From: CAYWWY01 sp964462525 | Lineage (GTDB): Bacteria; Thermotogota; Thermotogae; MWEM01 | Assembly: GCA_964462525.1 (NCBI GenBank) | Contig: CAYWWY010000001.1 | Location: 310,001-374,000, forward strand | Direction: 5' to 3' | Length of the DNA: 64,000 nt | Shown here: piece by piece, positions 27,363-36,149 of the stretch | Layout of the letters: every line of letters starts with the position of its first letter | Numbering within the stretch: the first letter of the stretch is position 1 | Translations under genes and position numbers: made by a program | Notes under the pieces: generated by a model | Seen by the model: the letters and a program-made list of their open reading frames with translations, nothing else | Told to the model about the DNA's origin: nothing | The model's database searches: none

Positions 27363-29510
27363 ATGCACGAACTCATAGGAAAAGTACTATCTAAAGATAT
27401 GCGTTGGCATGGATTACGCCCTTTGCAGGAGAGATGCTTTGAATCCATCGAAAACGGGAATAATTTGCTCATCACTGCAGGGACTGCTTCCGGAAAGACA
27501 GAAGCAGCGCTGTTGCCTGTATTATCAATTATTTGCGAACACCCTGTTCTAAGAGACAGCGAAACTCCTGTCGGGATTTATGTGGCTCCGCTTAAAGCGC
27601 TAATAAACGATATAACCGCTCGTTTGCAGAAGCTTGTATATCGTTCATCGTTGCAAGTCTACTCTTGGCATTCTGATATTCCCTTATCAACGAAACAATC
27701 CGCTCTGAAAAAAGCCTCTTTCTTGGTCACCACACCGGAATCCATGGAAGGAATGATCATCTCGAAAAAATCAGACGCGAACCGATTGTTCTCCAATCTA
27801 CGGTTCGTTTTGATCGATGAACTCCATTGCCTGATCAATAGTCCCAGAGGAGCACAATTGGCTTCATTGATCGAACGTTTACAGACGATAAGCAAACACT
27901 CAATCCAAAGAATCGCCATGAGCGCAACGATCGGGAACCCTCAAGATGTCCTTCAATGGCTCAAAGGCGCAAGTCCTAGAAACACAGAACACATCCATGA
28001 TTCCAATCAAACCGAAAAAAGACTTCTGATTGTCGATCAAACCTTACTCCAACTTGAAAATGACCTTAGCAAGATGATGACCACCTCCGGAAAAGGCATT
28101 GTGTTTACTTCCTCAAAACAGGAAGCTGAAAATATATATACTCATATCCGCAAGCTTGGATACCCTTGTCTATTGCATCATGGTTCTATGGGAAAGGAAA
28201 TCCGAAATAGATCAGAAGCTGCGTTTAAAACAAATGATCGATACAGGATCATGGTAGCAACAACAACTCTCGAGATGGGAATCGATATCGGAGATGTCGC
28301 TTATGTCTTTTTTTACTCGGTTCCCAGCTCCACGTCTTCATTTATGCAAAGAATTGGCCGCGCGGGAAGAAAAACAGGGATATCCAGAAGCATCCTCTAT
28401 GTAAATACCCAGGAAGAGAATCCAAAAAAACGGATGGAAACCCACTTAAAACTTTTCGGGAATCTTCAACTTTTTATGGAAGGCAGGGTTGAACCCATAC
28501 CCCTGTCTCAAAATTATTACCAAATCCTTGCCCATCAGATTTTGTCTATGGTTCTTTCTGAGTATCGCATCCCACACTCCCGTTTGGCTGTACTAAAACA
28601 AGCCTTTCCATTTCAAAAGATATCCATTGATGAATTCAGACAAATGCTGGATTACCTTTTTCAAAAGGGCTTCCTCAGCGAAAACAATGGAACCTTACGA
28701 ATGGGATACAAGTCAAACGAAATGCTCTCACCCCTAAACTTGGGGGAATTTGTTAGTGTCTTCGATGTGGGCGAGGAGTTCACGGTCTACTCAGGAGAAA
28801 AGGAGATAGGAAAGATCCATAAAGCTACATTGAAGGTATTATCCCAAATGGAACAAGCCGGAATTGGTCGATCTTTCTTTCTTTCAGGGAAAGCATGGAG
28901 AGTAGATTCTCTCGACATGAAAACAAGAAAGGTGTGGGTATCCCCTGAAAAAAACGGAATTCCCCCTCTGTGGCTCGGATCTTCAGAATCAATCGCGCGA
29001 AGGTTTGCGAAAGCCGTCCGGGCTTTTATGATCCGTCCGAGTTTTTCAGACCTTATCCAAATCGATCCAATAGTCCAAGATTCTTTACTCCAGACTATTG
29101 ATACGCTTCGATACACTGTCTCTGATCAAGAGCCTTGGGTTTTGGCACCCGTAATGGGAAAAACATTTGTTGATTACTCGATGTACACTTACGAAGGGGA
29201 CCTGAAAAACTTGGCATTATCTTTGTGGATCCAAAGTAGTTTAGCGGACACCCGTACCATCAAATGGGATTGGAAACGGGTTCAGTTTCGGGCTTCAACC
29301 GTTCTAGAAGCAGAAGAACTGTATCGGGAAGTCCACGGGATTGAGTATGAAGACTATCGGGAAGCCGTCGAGGAAATCGTGACCGACCGGATGCCCGGAA
29401 TTGCGCGCCGACTATTTCACGACAGCTGCAGCGAATTCATTCCTGGGAACCTATTGCTGGAATCATGTATTCAAACCCTTTGGTCGGGTATACAAGAAAC
29501 GGACGAATAA
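27363..29510 (+). CDS. Lhr-like DEAD/DEAH-box helicase
   Basis: A 715-residue superfamily-2 helicase. Motif I is AGTASGKT (39-46), motif II DELH (153-156), motif III SAT near 190 and motif VI RIGRAGRKTG near 332-341. The following segments (VEPIPLSQNYYQILAHQIL, and a winged-helix-like region) resemble the Lhr group. Lhr proteins unwind DNA or RNA:DNA and are linked to DNA repair. It is shorter than E. coli Lhr. A good ribosome site (GGGGGGG) precedes the ATG. It overlaps rsmE by TAATG. Confidence 0.85.
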   Translation: MHELIGKVLSKDMRWHGLRPLQERCFESIENGNNLLITAGTASGKTEAALLPVLSIICEHPVLRDSETPVGIYVAPLKALINDITARLQKLVYRSSLQVYSWHSDIPLSTKQSALKKASFLVTTPESMEGMIISKKSDANRLFSNLRFVLIDELHCLINSPRGAQLASLIERLQTISKHSIQRIAMSATIGNPQDVLQWLKGASPRNTEHIHDSNQTEKRLLIVDQTLLQLENDLSKMMTTSGKGIVFTSSKQEAENIYTHIRKLGYPCLLHHGSMGKEIRNRSEAAFKTNDRYRIMVATTTLEMGIDIGDVAYVFFYSVPSSTSSFMQRIGRAGRKTGISRSILYVNTQEENPKKRMETHLKLFGNLQLFMEGRVEPIPLSQNYYQILAHQILSMVLSEYRIPHSRLAVLKQAFPFQKISIDEFRQMLDYLFQKGFLSENNGTLRMGYKSNEMLSPLNLGEFVSVFDVGEEFTVYSGEKEIGKIHKATLKVLSQMEQAGIGRSFFLSGKAWRVDSLDMKTRKVWVSPEKNGIPPLWLGSSESIARRFAKAVRAFMIRPSFSDLIQIDPIVQDSLLQTIDTLRYTVSDQEPWVLAPVMGKTFVDYSMYTYEGDLKNLALSLWIQSSLADTRTIKWDWKRVQFRASTVLEAEELYREVHGIEYEDYREAVEEIVTDRMPGIARRLFHDSCSEFIPGNLLLESCIQTLWSGIQETDE

Positions 29511-30226
29511 TGGCTCTCCGGTTTTTTTGTGACCAAGTTTTCTCTCATAAAGCGTGCTTTGATGCCCATGAGGTTGCTCATTTACGATCAATGAGGAAAA
29601 ACCCAGGTGATTTAATAGAGTTTACAGATGGGATCGGATGGATTTATCGAGGAGTGATTTCGGAAATTGGCCCAAAAAAGGCAATTGTCTCCATTCAAGA
29701 TAAAACCAAAGGTGTCGATAAAGAGGGTTCTCGTTTTCCTGTTTGGCTCTGCCTAGCAATCTCTCGTTGGAATCGGGAAGCAGTTATGATCGAAAAAGCA
29801 TCAGAACTAGGTGTTCAAGGGTTAGTCATCTATCGCGGAGAAAGAAGCCAACGGGCTTCAGAAAATCCCGAAAAAGTTCGCTTTGTCCTCCGCAACGCCT
29901 TAAAACAGTGTGGTGGTACTGTACTACCGGAAACAATCTTTCTAGAGCTTCTAAGTAGAACTTCTATTCAACGGATCCCTTCCGGGCAATGGATTCTTCT
30001 CGATCCCAGCGCTCCTGATTCAATCCACAACATAAAAGCCAACCCCGGACAGATTACTGTTTTGTGGGTTGGCCCTGAAGGCGGCTTTTCAAAAGAAGAG
30101 ACTCAATTACTATTTGAGTTAAACACCCGCCCCTTTCATTTGGGAAACCGGATCCTTAGGCTGGAAACTGCAGCAATCGTTTCGCTTGGTTATCTAATGA
30201 TCCAGAGAGCGGATTGCGATGAATAA
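29510..30226 (+). CDS. rsmE: 16S rRNA m3U1498 methyltransferase RsmE
   Basis: A 238-residue SPOUT-class methyltransferase that N3-methylates U1498 of 16S rRNA. The N-terminal PUA-like part includes HLRSMRKNPGD. The trefoil-knot motif is VGPEGGFSKEE near residues 187-197 and LGNRILRLETAAI near 212-225. ATG 29510 overlaps the helicase stop as TAATG; an upstream in-frame extension into the helicase gene is rejected. It is followed by the converging rpmF gene. Confidence 0.94.
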   Translation: MALRFFCDQVFSHKACFDAHEVAHLRSMRKNPGDLIEFTDGIGWIYRGVISEIGPKKAIVSIQDKTKGVDKEGSRFPVWLCLAISRWNREAVMIEKASELGVQGLVIYRGERSQRASENPEKVRFVLRNALKQCGGTVLPETIFLELLSRTSIQRIPSGQWILLDPSAPDSIHNIKANPGQITVLWVGPEGGFSKEETQLLFELNTRPFHLGNRILRLETAAIVSLGYLMIQRADCDE

Positions 30227-30253
30227 GGCTCTTTTTTTGAGCAAAATCCTTTT

Positions 30254-30445
30254 TTACTTTTTCTCTTCTTCAAACTCCAATACTTTTCGTCCTCGGTAAT
30301 GACCACAATATAAACATACACGATGGGGCAATTTCGGTTCATTGCATTTGGGACATGGGGTTGAATTGATGGTGTACGCCCGATACGTTTTCGCTCGTCT
30401 TGATTTCGTACGGGATCTTGACGGTTTTTGCTTGGGTACTGCCAT
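30254..30445 (-). CDS. rpmF: 50S ribosomal protein L32
   Basis: A 63-residue basic protein with MAVPKQKPSRSRT at the N-terminus, the L32 hallmark. It has a complete zinc ribbon: C31, C34, C44 and C47. The cysteine form of L32 is retained here (C+). It follows the YceD gene by 15 bases, the standard yceD-rpmF order. Confidence 0.97.
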   Translation of the reverse strand: MAVPKQKPSRSRTKSRRAKTYRAYTINSTPCPKCNEPKLPHRVCLYCGHYRGRKVLEFEEEKK

Positions 30446-30459
30446 AATATTCCCTCCGT

Positions 30460-31050
30460 TTATTGAATGGTTTTGTTTTTTCTTACTGCTGGATCGATTT
30501 CTTCTTTATCGAACTTACGCTTGAGCTTTTCCAATACGAGGAAGCGCTCATCGGGCATTTTTTTCATGTCTGCACATTCGTGATCTGGTTGCTGATTCAA
30601 GTCTTGACCGCAAAATCCACATAATCCCGCGCAGTCCTGTCTACAAAGTACGATATTTGGTACACCCAAGAGAATCGCTTCTTGGATGTAGGGCAAAAGG
30701 TCAAATTCCAAACCCCGATAGTATACCACATTTTCGAGCGTTTTTAGCTCTACCTCTTCTTCCTTGGGTTCATGATCGGAAGAGAGCAATACCACCTCTA
30801 CTTGACCGATGATCTCGAGAGGCACAGGACGAAGACACCGTGTGCATGGGTGTACCACCTTTGTTTTCACATGTCCTTGAACAAAGTAGTCTTGATAATT
30901 GCGTTGGATTTCCACATGATAATGGACAGGTTCCAAAACAGGACAAATTCCAATAATCAGATCCGTATAATCGGTTCCATATGAGTCATCGATGACTAAA
31001 ATCCCTTCTTCAGAAATCATCTGCAAATCGATGATCAGTTGGTTATTCAT
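30460..31050 (-). CDS. yceD: YceD/DUF177-family protein
   Basis: A 196-residue DUF177 protein. It has the conserved CTRC motif and the later cysteine-rich element CRQDCAGLCGFCGQDLN (about residues 142-158) that ends bacterial YceD proteins. The family is found next to rpmF and has been linked to 23S rRNA maturation. ATG 31048-31050 was chosen, with AAGGAAG 8 bases upstream; another ATG 6 bases earlier is possible. The mRNA leader from the promoter at 31179-31208 would be about 120 bases long. Confidence 0.9.
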   Translation of the reverse strand: MNNQLIIDLQMISEEGILVIDDSYGTDYTDLIIGICPVLEPVHYHVEIQRNYQDYFVQGHVKTKVVHPCTRCLRPVPLEIIGQVEVVLLSSDHEPKEEEVELKTLENVVYYRGLEFDLLPYIQEAILLGVPNIVLCRQDCAGLCGFCGQDLNQQPDHECADMKKMPDERFLVLEKLKRKFDKEEIDPAVRKNKTIQ

Positions 31051-31178
31051 TCGCATCACTTCCTTATTCAATGAAGGAACGAGCAAAAAGCCGGTTTCTC
31101 AGTAATTCCCTCCTCTTTCGTGCTTTTCCGTATCCTAAGGAGGTACACCTTCACAGCAATATTTGCTACATGGACCGG

Positions 31179-31208
31179 ATTATACCACCTGTTTGATCTT
31201 TTTGTCAA
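31179..31208 (-). promoter_or_regulatory. Promoter of the yceD-rpmF operon
   Basis: On the minus strand a perfect TTGACA (31203-31208) and TATAAT (31179-31184) with an 18-base spacer and extended TGG: the closest match to consensus in the window, as expected for a ribosomal protein operon. Confidence 0.85.
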
Positions 31209-31228
31209 GAACTCGAATGCCACTGGCA

Positions 31229-33205
31229 TCATGCTTGAAGCTCATACTGGAGACGGTACAGTTGTGCATAAACCCCTCGTTTTGCCAGAAGCTTTTCATG
31301 AGTCCCTTCTTCTACCAGTCTGCCTTTATGCATAACTAAGATCCGATCAGCATCCCGAATGGTAGAAAGCCGGTGCGCGATCGTGATCACCGTTCGGTTT
31401 TCCGACACTTTTTTCAATGCGTCTTGAATTAATGCCTCTGTTACCGGATCGATATTGCTGGTAGCTTCATCCAAGATGAGAATTTTCGCTTCTCGGACAA
31501 CAGCTCTTGCAAGAGCAATTAATTGCCTTTCACCTGCCGACAAGGTCGTTGCTCTTTCTGTAAGCACGGTGTCAAACCCTTGTTCAAACCGTTGAATAAT
31601 ATGATCTACATGAACAAATTGCGCTGCATCAATTACTTGCTCTCGGGAAATGGCCGGATCAAAAAGCCGAATGTTATCAATTACGGTTCCAGAAAAGATA
31701 AAAACCTCTTGAAGAACGACCGCAATCTGTTTTCTTAGCTCAAAAAGGTCATAGTCATTCATGGAGATCCCTCCGATTCGGATGTCTCCCCCTTGAATTG
31801 GATAGAGCGCAGTCATGATGTTGATTAACGAAGTCTTTCCAGCGCCTGTTTCTCCAACAATTGCAATACTTTCACCAGATGAAACAGTGAATGATAACCC
31901 TTTTATCACTGGAGTGTCGGGAGAATAAGAAAACTCAACTCGATCAAAAACAATTTCATCGTTTGGAAAGCTTTTATGTTTTCCAATAGATGCTGCGGAA
32001 GCGGCCGATGGTTCATCCATAAGGCGGAATATTTTCTCTGCTGAAGCAAATGCATTCTGGACGATATCAAACTTTTCGGAAATATCTCTCAACGGATGGA
32101 AGAACATATCGATATAATTAACAAAAGCAAAGATGGTACCAAATGTCATTACCCCTTGGAGAATATCTTTGGCTCCGAACCATATGACAACTGACAACGC
32201 GAGATAATAAAGAATATCCAAAGTGGGGCGGAATATTGCAAAAACCATGAGTTGGTTTAGCGTTGCTTTATAATAATGGTTGTTGATTTTTTTGAATTCT
32301 TTCTGTTTTGCCTCTTCGCGGTTGAAAAGCTGAATAACGGACATTCCGGAGATGTGTTCTGCCAAAAAAGCATTGATGCGGGCCAACCGAGTTCGCACTT
32401 TCCTATATGCCTTTCGAGCAAAAACTCGAAACAACCATGTCGCCAGTACAATAAAGGGAATCACGAGCATGGAATACCCTGTTAACTGAGCGCTTAAATA
32501 TACCATAAATCCAATGATCCCAACAAGCATTAAAATATCTTTAATAATGCTCGTTATAGCTGCTGTGAAAAACTCATCCAAGTTTTGGGTGTCATTCGTT
32601 ATCCGTGTCACAATTCGACCGGTTGGATTGCGATCGAAAAACCGCAGCGGGATTGATAAGACATGAGAAAAAAGGGCTCTCCTTATGTCATAAATTACTT
32701 TCTGACCCATTAGATTTGAAGTATATACCTGTCCATACGTGCAAAAAAAGTTGAATATAAGCAACGAAAGCATTAACAGAGCCAACTGACCAAGACCACG
32801 AATGTCCTTTTCTTTCAAACGAGCAATTGTTTCTGGATTGAGAACATACTCTTTGTCATTGTTAGTCAGCACAAATCCATGGTTTTTATATACAAAAGAA
32901 TATGAGCCTTGAGGATCCTCTTTTACCCAAAGATGATCGGAAACACGCTCAAACCCCTTCTCGGCCTCGTATGATACTTCATAATGGTACTCAGCGCTCA
33001 TATACCAATCAATCGCAGTACGGCTCAAGAAAGGAATCAAGAGTTGAAAAACTGTGCTCAACACGAGAAGGATCAAGCTAATCAGGAACAGGAGACGATA
33101 AGGAAGAAGGAATTTCCACAACCGCTTAAAAATCCGTACATCAAAGGCCTTCCCTTCTTCTTCTTGCTCAAAATGGAAATCGGAATGCTTTTTTGTAGCG
33201 GCCAT
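31229..33205 (-). CDS. Heterodimeric ABC exporter subunit, canonical ATP site (TM288/BmrD-like)
   Basis: A 658-residue type IV ABC half-transporter with six membrane helices and an ATPase. Walker A is GETGAGKTS, the signature LSAGERQ and Walker B ILILDEATSNID, which keeps the catalytic glutamate. Between TM1 and TM2 lies an extra segment of about 70 residues (roughly 70-140, beginning YMSAEYHYEV) that should form a small beta-rich extracytoplasmic domain, as in BmrD-like subunits. It starts by TAATG overlap with its partner. Substrate is unknown; relatives export drugs or lipids. Confidence 0.93.
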   Translation of the reverse strand: MAATKKHSDFHFEQEEEGKAFDVRIFKRLWKFLLPYRLLFLISLILLVLSTVFQLLIPFLSRTAIDWYMSAEYHYEVSYEAEKGFERVSDHLWVKEDPQGSYSFVYKNHGFVLTNNDKEYVLNPETIARLKEKDIRGLGQLALLMLSLLIFNFFCTYGQVYTSNLMGQKVIYDIRRALFSHVLSIPLRFFDRNPTGRIVTRITNDTQNLDEFFTAAITSIIKDILMLVGIIGFMVYLSAQLTGYSMLVIPFIVLATWLFRVFARKAYRKVRTRLARINAFLAEHISGMSVIQLFNREEAKQKEFKKINNHYYKATLNQLMVFAIFRPTLDILYYLALSVVIWFGAKDILQGVMTFGTIFAFVNYIDMFFHPLRDISEKFDIVQNAFASAEKIFRLMDEPSAASAASIGKHKSFPNDEIVFDRVEFSYSPDTPVIKGLSFTVSSGESIAIVGETGAGKTSLINIMTALYPIQGGDIRIGGISMNDYDLFELRKQIAVVLQEVFIFSGTVIDNIRLFDPAISREQVIDAAQFVHVDHIIQRFEQGFDTVLTERATTLSAGERQLIALARAVVREAKILILDEATSNIDPVTEALIQDALKKVSENRTVITIAHRLSTIRDADRILVMHKGRLVEEGTHEKLLAKRGVYAQLYRLQYELQA

Positions 33206-35007
33206 TATGACTCCTCCCCATATGGCTGCTCAGTCTGCAGCTCTTCCTCCAATAGTTGCCTTTCATACAATTTACTATACAATCCCTTCTTTCGAATCAA
33301 TTGATCATGGGTTCCTGATTCCACAATCGATCCATTATCCAGAACGTATATGCAATCAGCGCCAGCCACTGCTTTTAACCGATGGGAAATGATGATGGTA
33401 GTTCTTTGCGCAATTTCCGTTTTTAGACTTTCGAGAATCTTCATCTCTGTTTCCACATCGACTGCCGAAAGACAATCGTCCAATATCACAATTGGCGTTT
33501 TTCGAATCAACGCTCTTGCAATGGCCACTCTCTGTTTCTGTCCGCCAGATAGGGTAATCCCACGCTCCCCAACCATTGTTTGATATTTATTGGGAAACTC
33601 TTCAATATTGGAGTGAACTGCAGCGAGCTTTGCATAATTCTCCACCATTTGCGGTTGGTATTCATCCATGCTGAAAGCGATGTTTTCTTCAATGGTCGCA
33701 GAAAACAAGAACGTTTCCTGGGGCACATAGGCAACCTGTTGGCGAATGTCTTTCATCGATAGGTCGCAAATATCTTCTTGACCGAAATAAATGGAACCTC
33801 TTGGAACTGAATACAACTTCATCAGAAGCTTTGCCAAAGTTGATTTCCCACTGCCTGTTTTCCCTACGAATGCAATTGTATATCCTGACTGAATCTCAAG
33901 TTGGATATGTTTGAGGGCGTGTTTCTCTGCGCCCGGATACTGAAAGGTCAGATCCCTGATTCCAATCCGTTTCCCAAAGTCTGCTTTTTGGGGCGCTTCT
34001 GGTTCTTGTACCTCGGAACGTTGTCTTTCCACCCAAAGCAAGCGTTTGTAAGAGGCTCTTCCCCTTTGAATTACATTCACAACCCACCCCATCGCGATCA
34101 TTGGCCAAACGAGCATTCCCAAATATTGAACAAACGCAATAAATTGCCCTAGCGAGATTGCTCCTGTTAGAACGAGCTGTCCACCATACCACAAAGAAAG
34201 CACCGTTCCGATCGAAGCGAGAAATTCGATCATCGGAAAAAAAAGGCCCCATAAACGAATCAGAGACATTGATTTTTGAAAGTTTTGCTGACATCCTTTC
34301 TTAAACTTATCTTTCCGCTCTTCTTCGGTAACATAGTTTTTTACAACCCGAATCCCATCCAAACTTTCCTGAGAAACATTTGTCAATTCGGAGAAAGACT
34401 TCTGAACCGCTTCAAAACGGCTGTGAATGGTTTTTCCAAAGCCAATTGCCATAAACGCGAGAAAAGGAAGGGGTAAGACACCAATTGCGGTTAAACGAGG
34501 GTCGATGGTTCGCGCCATAACTACGATCGCCATAGTCCCCAAAAAAATAGAATCTACGAGCATTATAACCCCTTGAGCAAGCATCATTCTTGAGGCATTT
34601 ACATCATTGGTCATTCGAGCCATCATATCTCCCGTCTTTGTTTTGTCATAGAAAGAGGGAGAAAGAGAGAGCAACCTACGGAATAGTCGATTCCGGGCAT
34701 ACTCTTCAAATTGGCGTGATGTCCCGATAATCATGAAGCGCCAGAAGAAACGGGTGACAAACATCCCCAAAGCAAAGAGCAAAATAGCGCCAATATACCC
34801 TGCCACCTGTTCCATGGTCCCTGAGAAGTATTTGATGCTATCGATCAATCGACCCACATACTGAGGAACAAATAACTGAAACACATCGACAGCAATGATC
34901 AAAAAAACCCCAGCGATATACTTTCTTACCTTGCTCCGGAGAAACCACCACAAAAACCCTTTGGGCTGGTCAAGTCCCATTGCTTCCATTGGTTTTTCCT
35001 GTTTCAT
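33205..35007 (-). CDS. Heterodimeric ABC exporter subunit, degenerate ATP site (TM287/BmrC-like)
   Basis: A 600-residue ABC half-transporter. It has six membrane helices in the first 330 residues, Walker A GKTGSGKST, signature LSGGQKQRVAIARAL and Walker B IVILDDCLSAVD. The glutamate after Walker B is aspartate, the mark of the degenerate nucleotide site in TM287 and BmrC. With the next gene it forms one functional and one degenerate ATP site. The start has only a distant GAGAGGAA before it. Confidence 0.93.
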   Translation of the reverse strand: MKQEKPMEAMGLDQPKGFLWWFLRSKVRKYIAGVFLIIAVDVFQLFVPQYVGRLIDSIKYFSGTMEQVAGYIGAILLFALGMFVTRFFWRFMIIGTSRQFEEYARNRLFRRLLSLSPSFYDKTKTGDMMARMTNDVNASRMMLAQGVIMLVDSIFLGTMAIVVMARTIDPRLTAIGVLPLPFLAFMAIGFGKTIHSRFEAVQKSFSELTNVSQESLDGIRVVKNYVTEEERKDKFKKGCQQNFQKSMSLIRLWGLFFPMIEFLASIGTVLSLWYGGQLVLTGAISLGQFIAFVQYLGMLVWPMIAMGWVVNVIQRGRASYKRLLWVERQRSEVQEPEAPQKADFGKRIGIRDLTFQYPGAEKHALKHIQLEIQSGYTIAFVGKTGSGKSTLAKLLMKLYSVPRGSIYFGQEDICDLSMKDIRQQVAYVPQETFLFSATIEENIAFSMDEYQPQMVENYAKLAAVHSNIEEFPNKYQTMVGERGITLSGGQKQRVAIARALIRKTPIVILDDCLSAVDVETEMKILESLKTEIAQRTTIIISHRLKAVAGADCIYVLDNGSIVESGTHDQLIRKKGLYSKLYERQLLEEELQTEQPYGEES

Positions 35008-35062
35008 CGGTTTCCGATTCCTCTCTTTTCTTTATAGAATTCATGTTCTGTCCATATCTCGA

Positions 35063-35935
35063 TTAGTACTCTATTTCTTCCACCGCTTTTCGTAAGTCAT
35101 CTTCTACAACATGCAAATACCTTTCAGTGGTTTTCAGGTTTTTGTGATTCATTAATTCCTTAATTTTGAACAAGGAAACATTTTTTCTCATTAATGTAGT
35201 TGCAAACGTATGACGCAACACGTGTGGGCCCATCTTTTTTTTCTGAATTCCGCTCATGATCAAGTACTTCTGAATCATGCGAAATGCCGCAGTGCGATCC
35301 AGAGGGTTTCCGTTTTTCGAAAGGAAAAGATAGTCTGTTGTGAACTCTTGTTCTTTCCGTTCTGATAGATAACAATCCAGAAGTTCTGAAGCTTGGCGGT
35401 TTACAAAAACATAGTCCATCTCTTGTCCTTTTCGTAGTACTTCGATCGAATACAACCCGGATGGGTTTTTTTGAAGGTCTTGGAACCGAACATGGATCAA
35501 CTCGCTCACACGCGCGCCAGTTGACAAAAAAAGGGCTACGATGGTCTGATCTCGTAATCCCATAAAACCCCGCGCATTCGCATGGATTGTCTCCATTAAA
35601 GCCATATATTCTTCCTGAGTCAAAAAAACGGGATTTTTCCTTTTGACTTTGATCGATTTCAGTTTCTCAGTCGGATCTTTTGCAATCAGACCTCTCGAAG
35701 CCTGATAGCGAAAATAGGTACGTAATGCAGACATTGCGCGGTTTTTTGCCATCTCTGCAATCTGCAAACTAATGATGTAATCTTCTACATCAGCCATTTC
35801 TACCTCAGAAACCGATAGTTGAGAAGCATCCAGGAAGCGATGAAAGCGTTCGATCTCACGAATATACTCCTTCTGTGTTGCGGAAGAATAGTTCTGGAGA
35901 CCCATCCACCGAACAAACCGCTCAAAATGACTCAA
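35063..35935 (-). CDS. XerC/XerD-type tyrosine recombinase
   Basis: A 290-residue tyrosine recombinase. The N-terminal SAM-like DNA-binding domain covers about 1-90. All catalytic residues are present: R142 in STGARVSEL, K169, H238 and R241 in GPHVLRHTF, H264 and Y273 in ERYLHV. TTG 35933-35935 was chosen as start because GGGGGG lies 6 bases upstream and because the promoter lies at 35991-36020; longer frames would cross that promoter. Its normal length and lack of phage genes nearby suggest the host chromosome-dimer resolvase. No dif site was recognised here. Confidence 0.9.
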   Translation of the reverse strand: MSHFERFVRWMGLQNYSSATQKEYIREIERFHRFLDASQLSVSEVEMADVEDYIISLQIAEMAKNRAMSALRTYFRYQASRGLIAKDPTEKLKSIKVKRKNPVFLTQEEYMALMETIHANARGFMGLRDQTIVALFLSTGARVSELIHVRFQDLQKNPSGLYSIEVLRKGQEMDYVFVNRQASELLDCYLSERKEQEFTTDYLFLSKNGNPLDRTAAFRMIQKYLIMSGIQKKKMGPHVLRHTFATTLMRKNVSLFKIKELMNHKNLKTTERYLHVVEDDLRKAVEEIEY

Positions 35936-35990
35936 AATAATCCCCCCAATCACATAAGAAAAGAATGGCCAATAGATCCTGACTAGATGA

Positions 35991-36020
35991 ATTATACCAC
36001 TTTTTTCTTTCAAGAACCAA
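35991..36020 (-). promoter_or_regulatory. Promoter of the recombinase gene
   Basis: TTGGTT (36015-36020) and TATAAT (35991-35996), 18-base spacer, extended TGG, minus strand. It decides against the longer reading frame of the recombinase. Confidence 0.7.
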
Positions 36021-36070
36021 TACGGGGAAGAGTCTGTATTTTGAAATACCATTCCATCAGTTTCCGAATA

Positions 36071-36091
36071 AAAGGCGGGGTTCCCCCCGTT
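36071..36091 (-). terminator. Possible weak terminator after the M24 peptidase
   Basis: On the minus strand CGGGG-GGAA-CCCCG is followed by CCTTTTATT. The stem is only 5 bp (two further G-T pairs possible). It lies about 60 bases after the peptidase stop, where a terminator is expected. Confidence 0.4.
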
Positions 36092-36149
36092 GGGATTCTT
36101 TTGAATTTTCGAAACGCTGAAGAAAGAAATCCCCTATTCAATGGTGGGA

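Noticed and set aside
30227..30253. GCTC-T7-GAGC hairpin between rsmE and rpmF as a terminator
   Set aside because: Only a 4-bp stem with the T run in the loop; too weak to call although the position is right.
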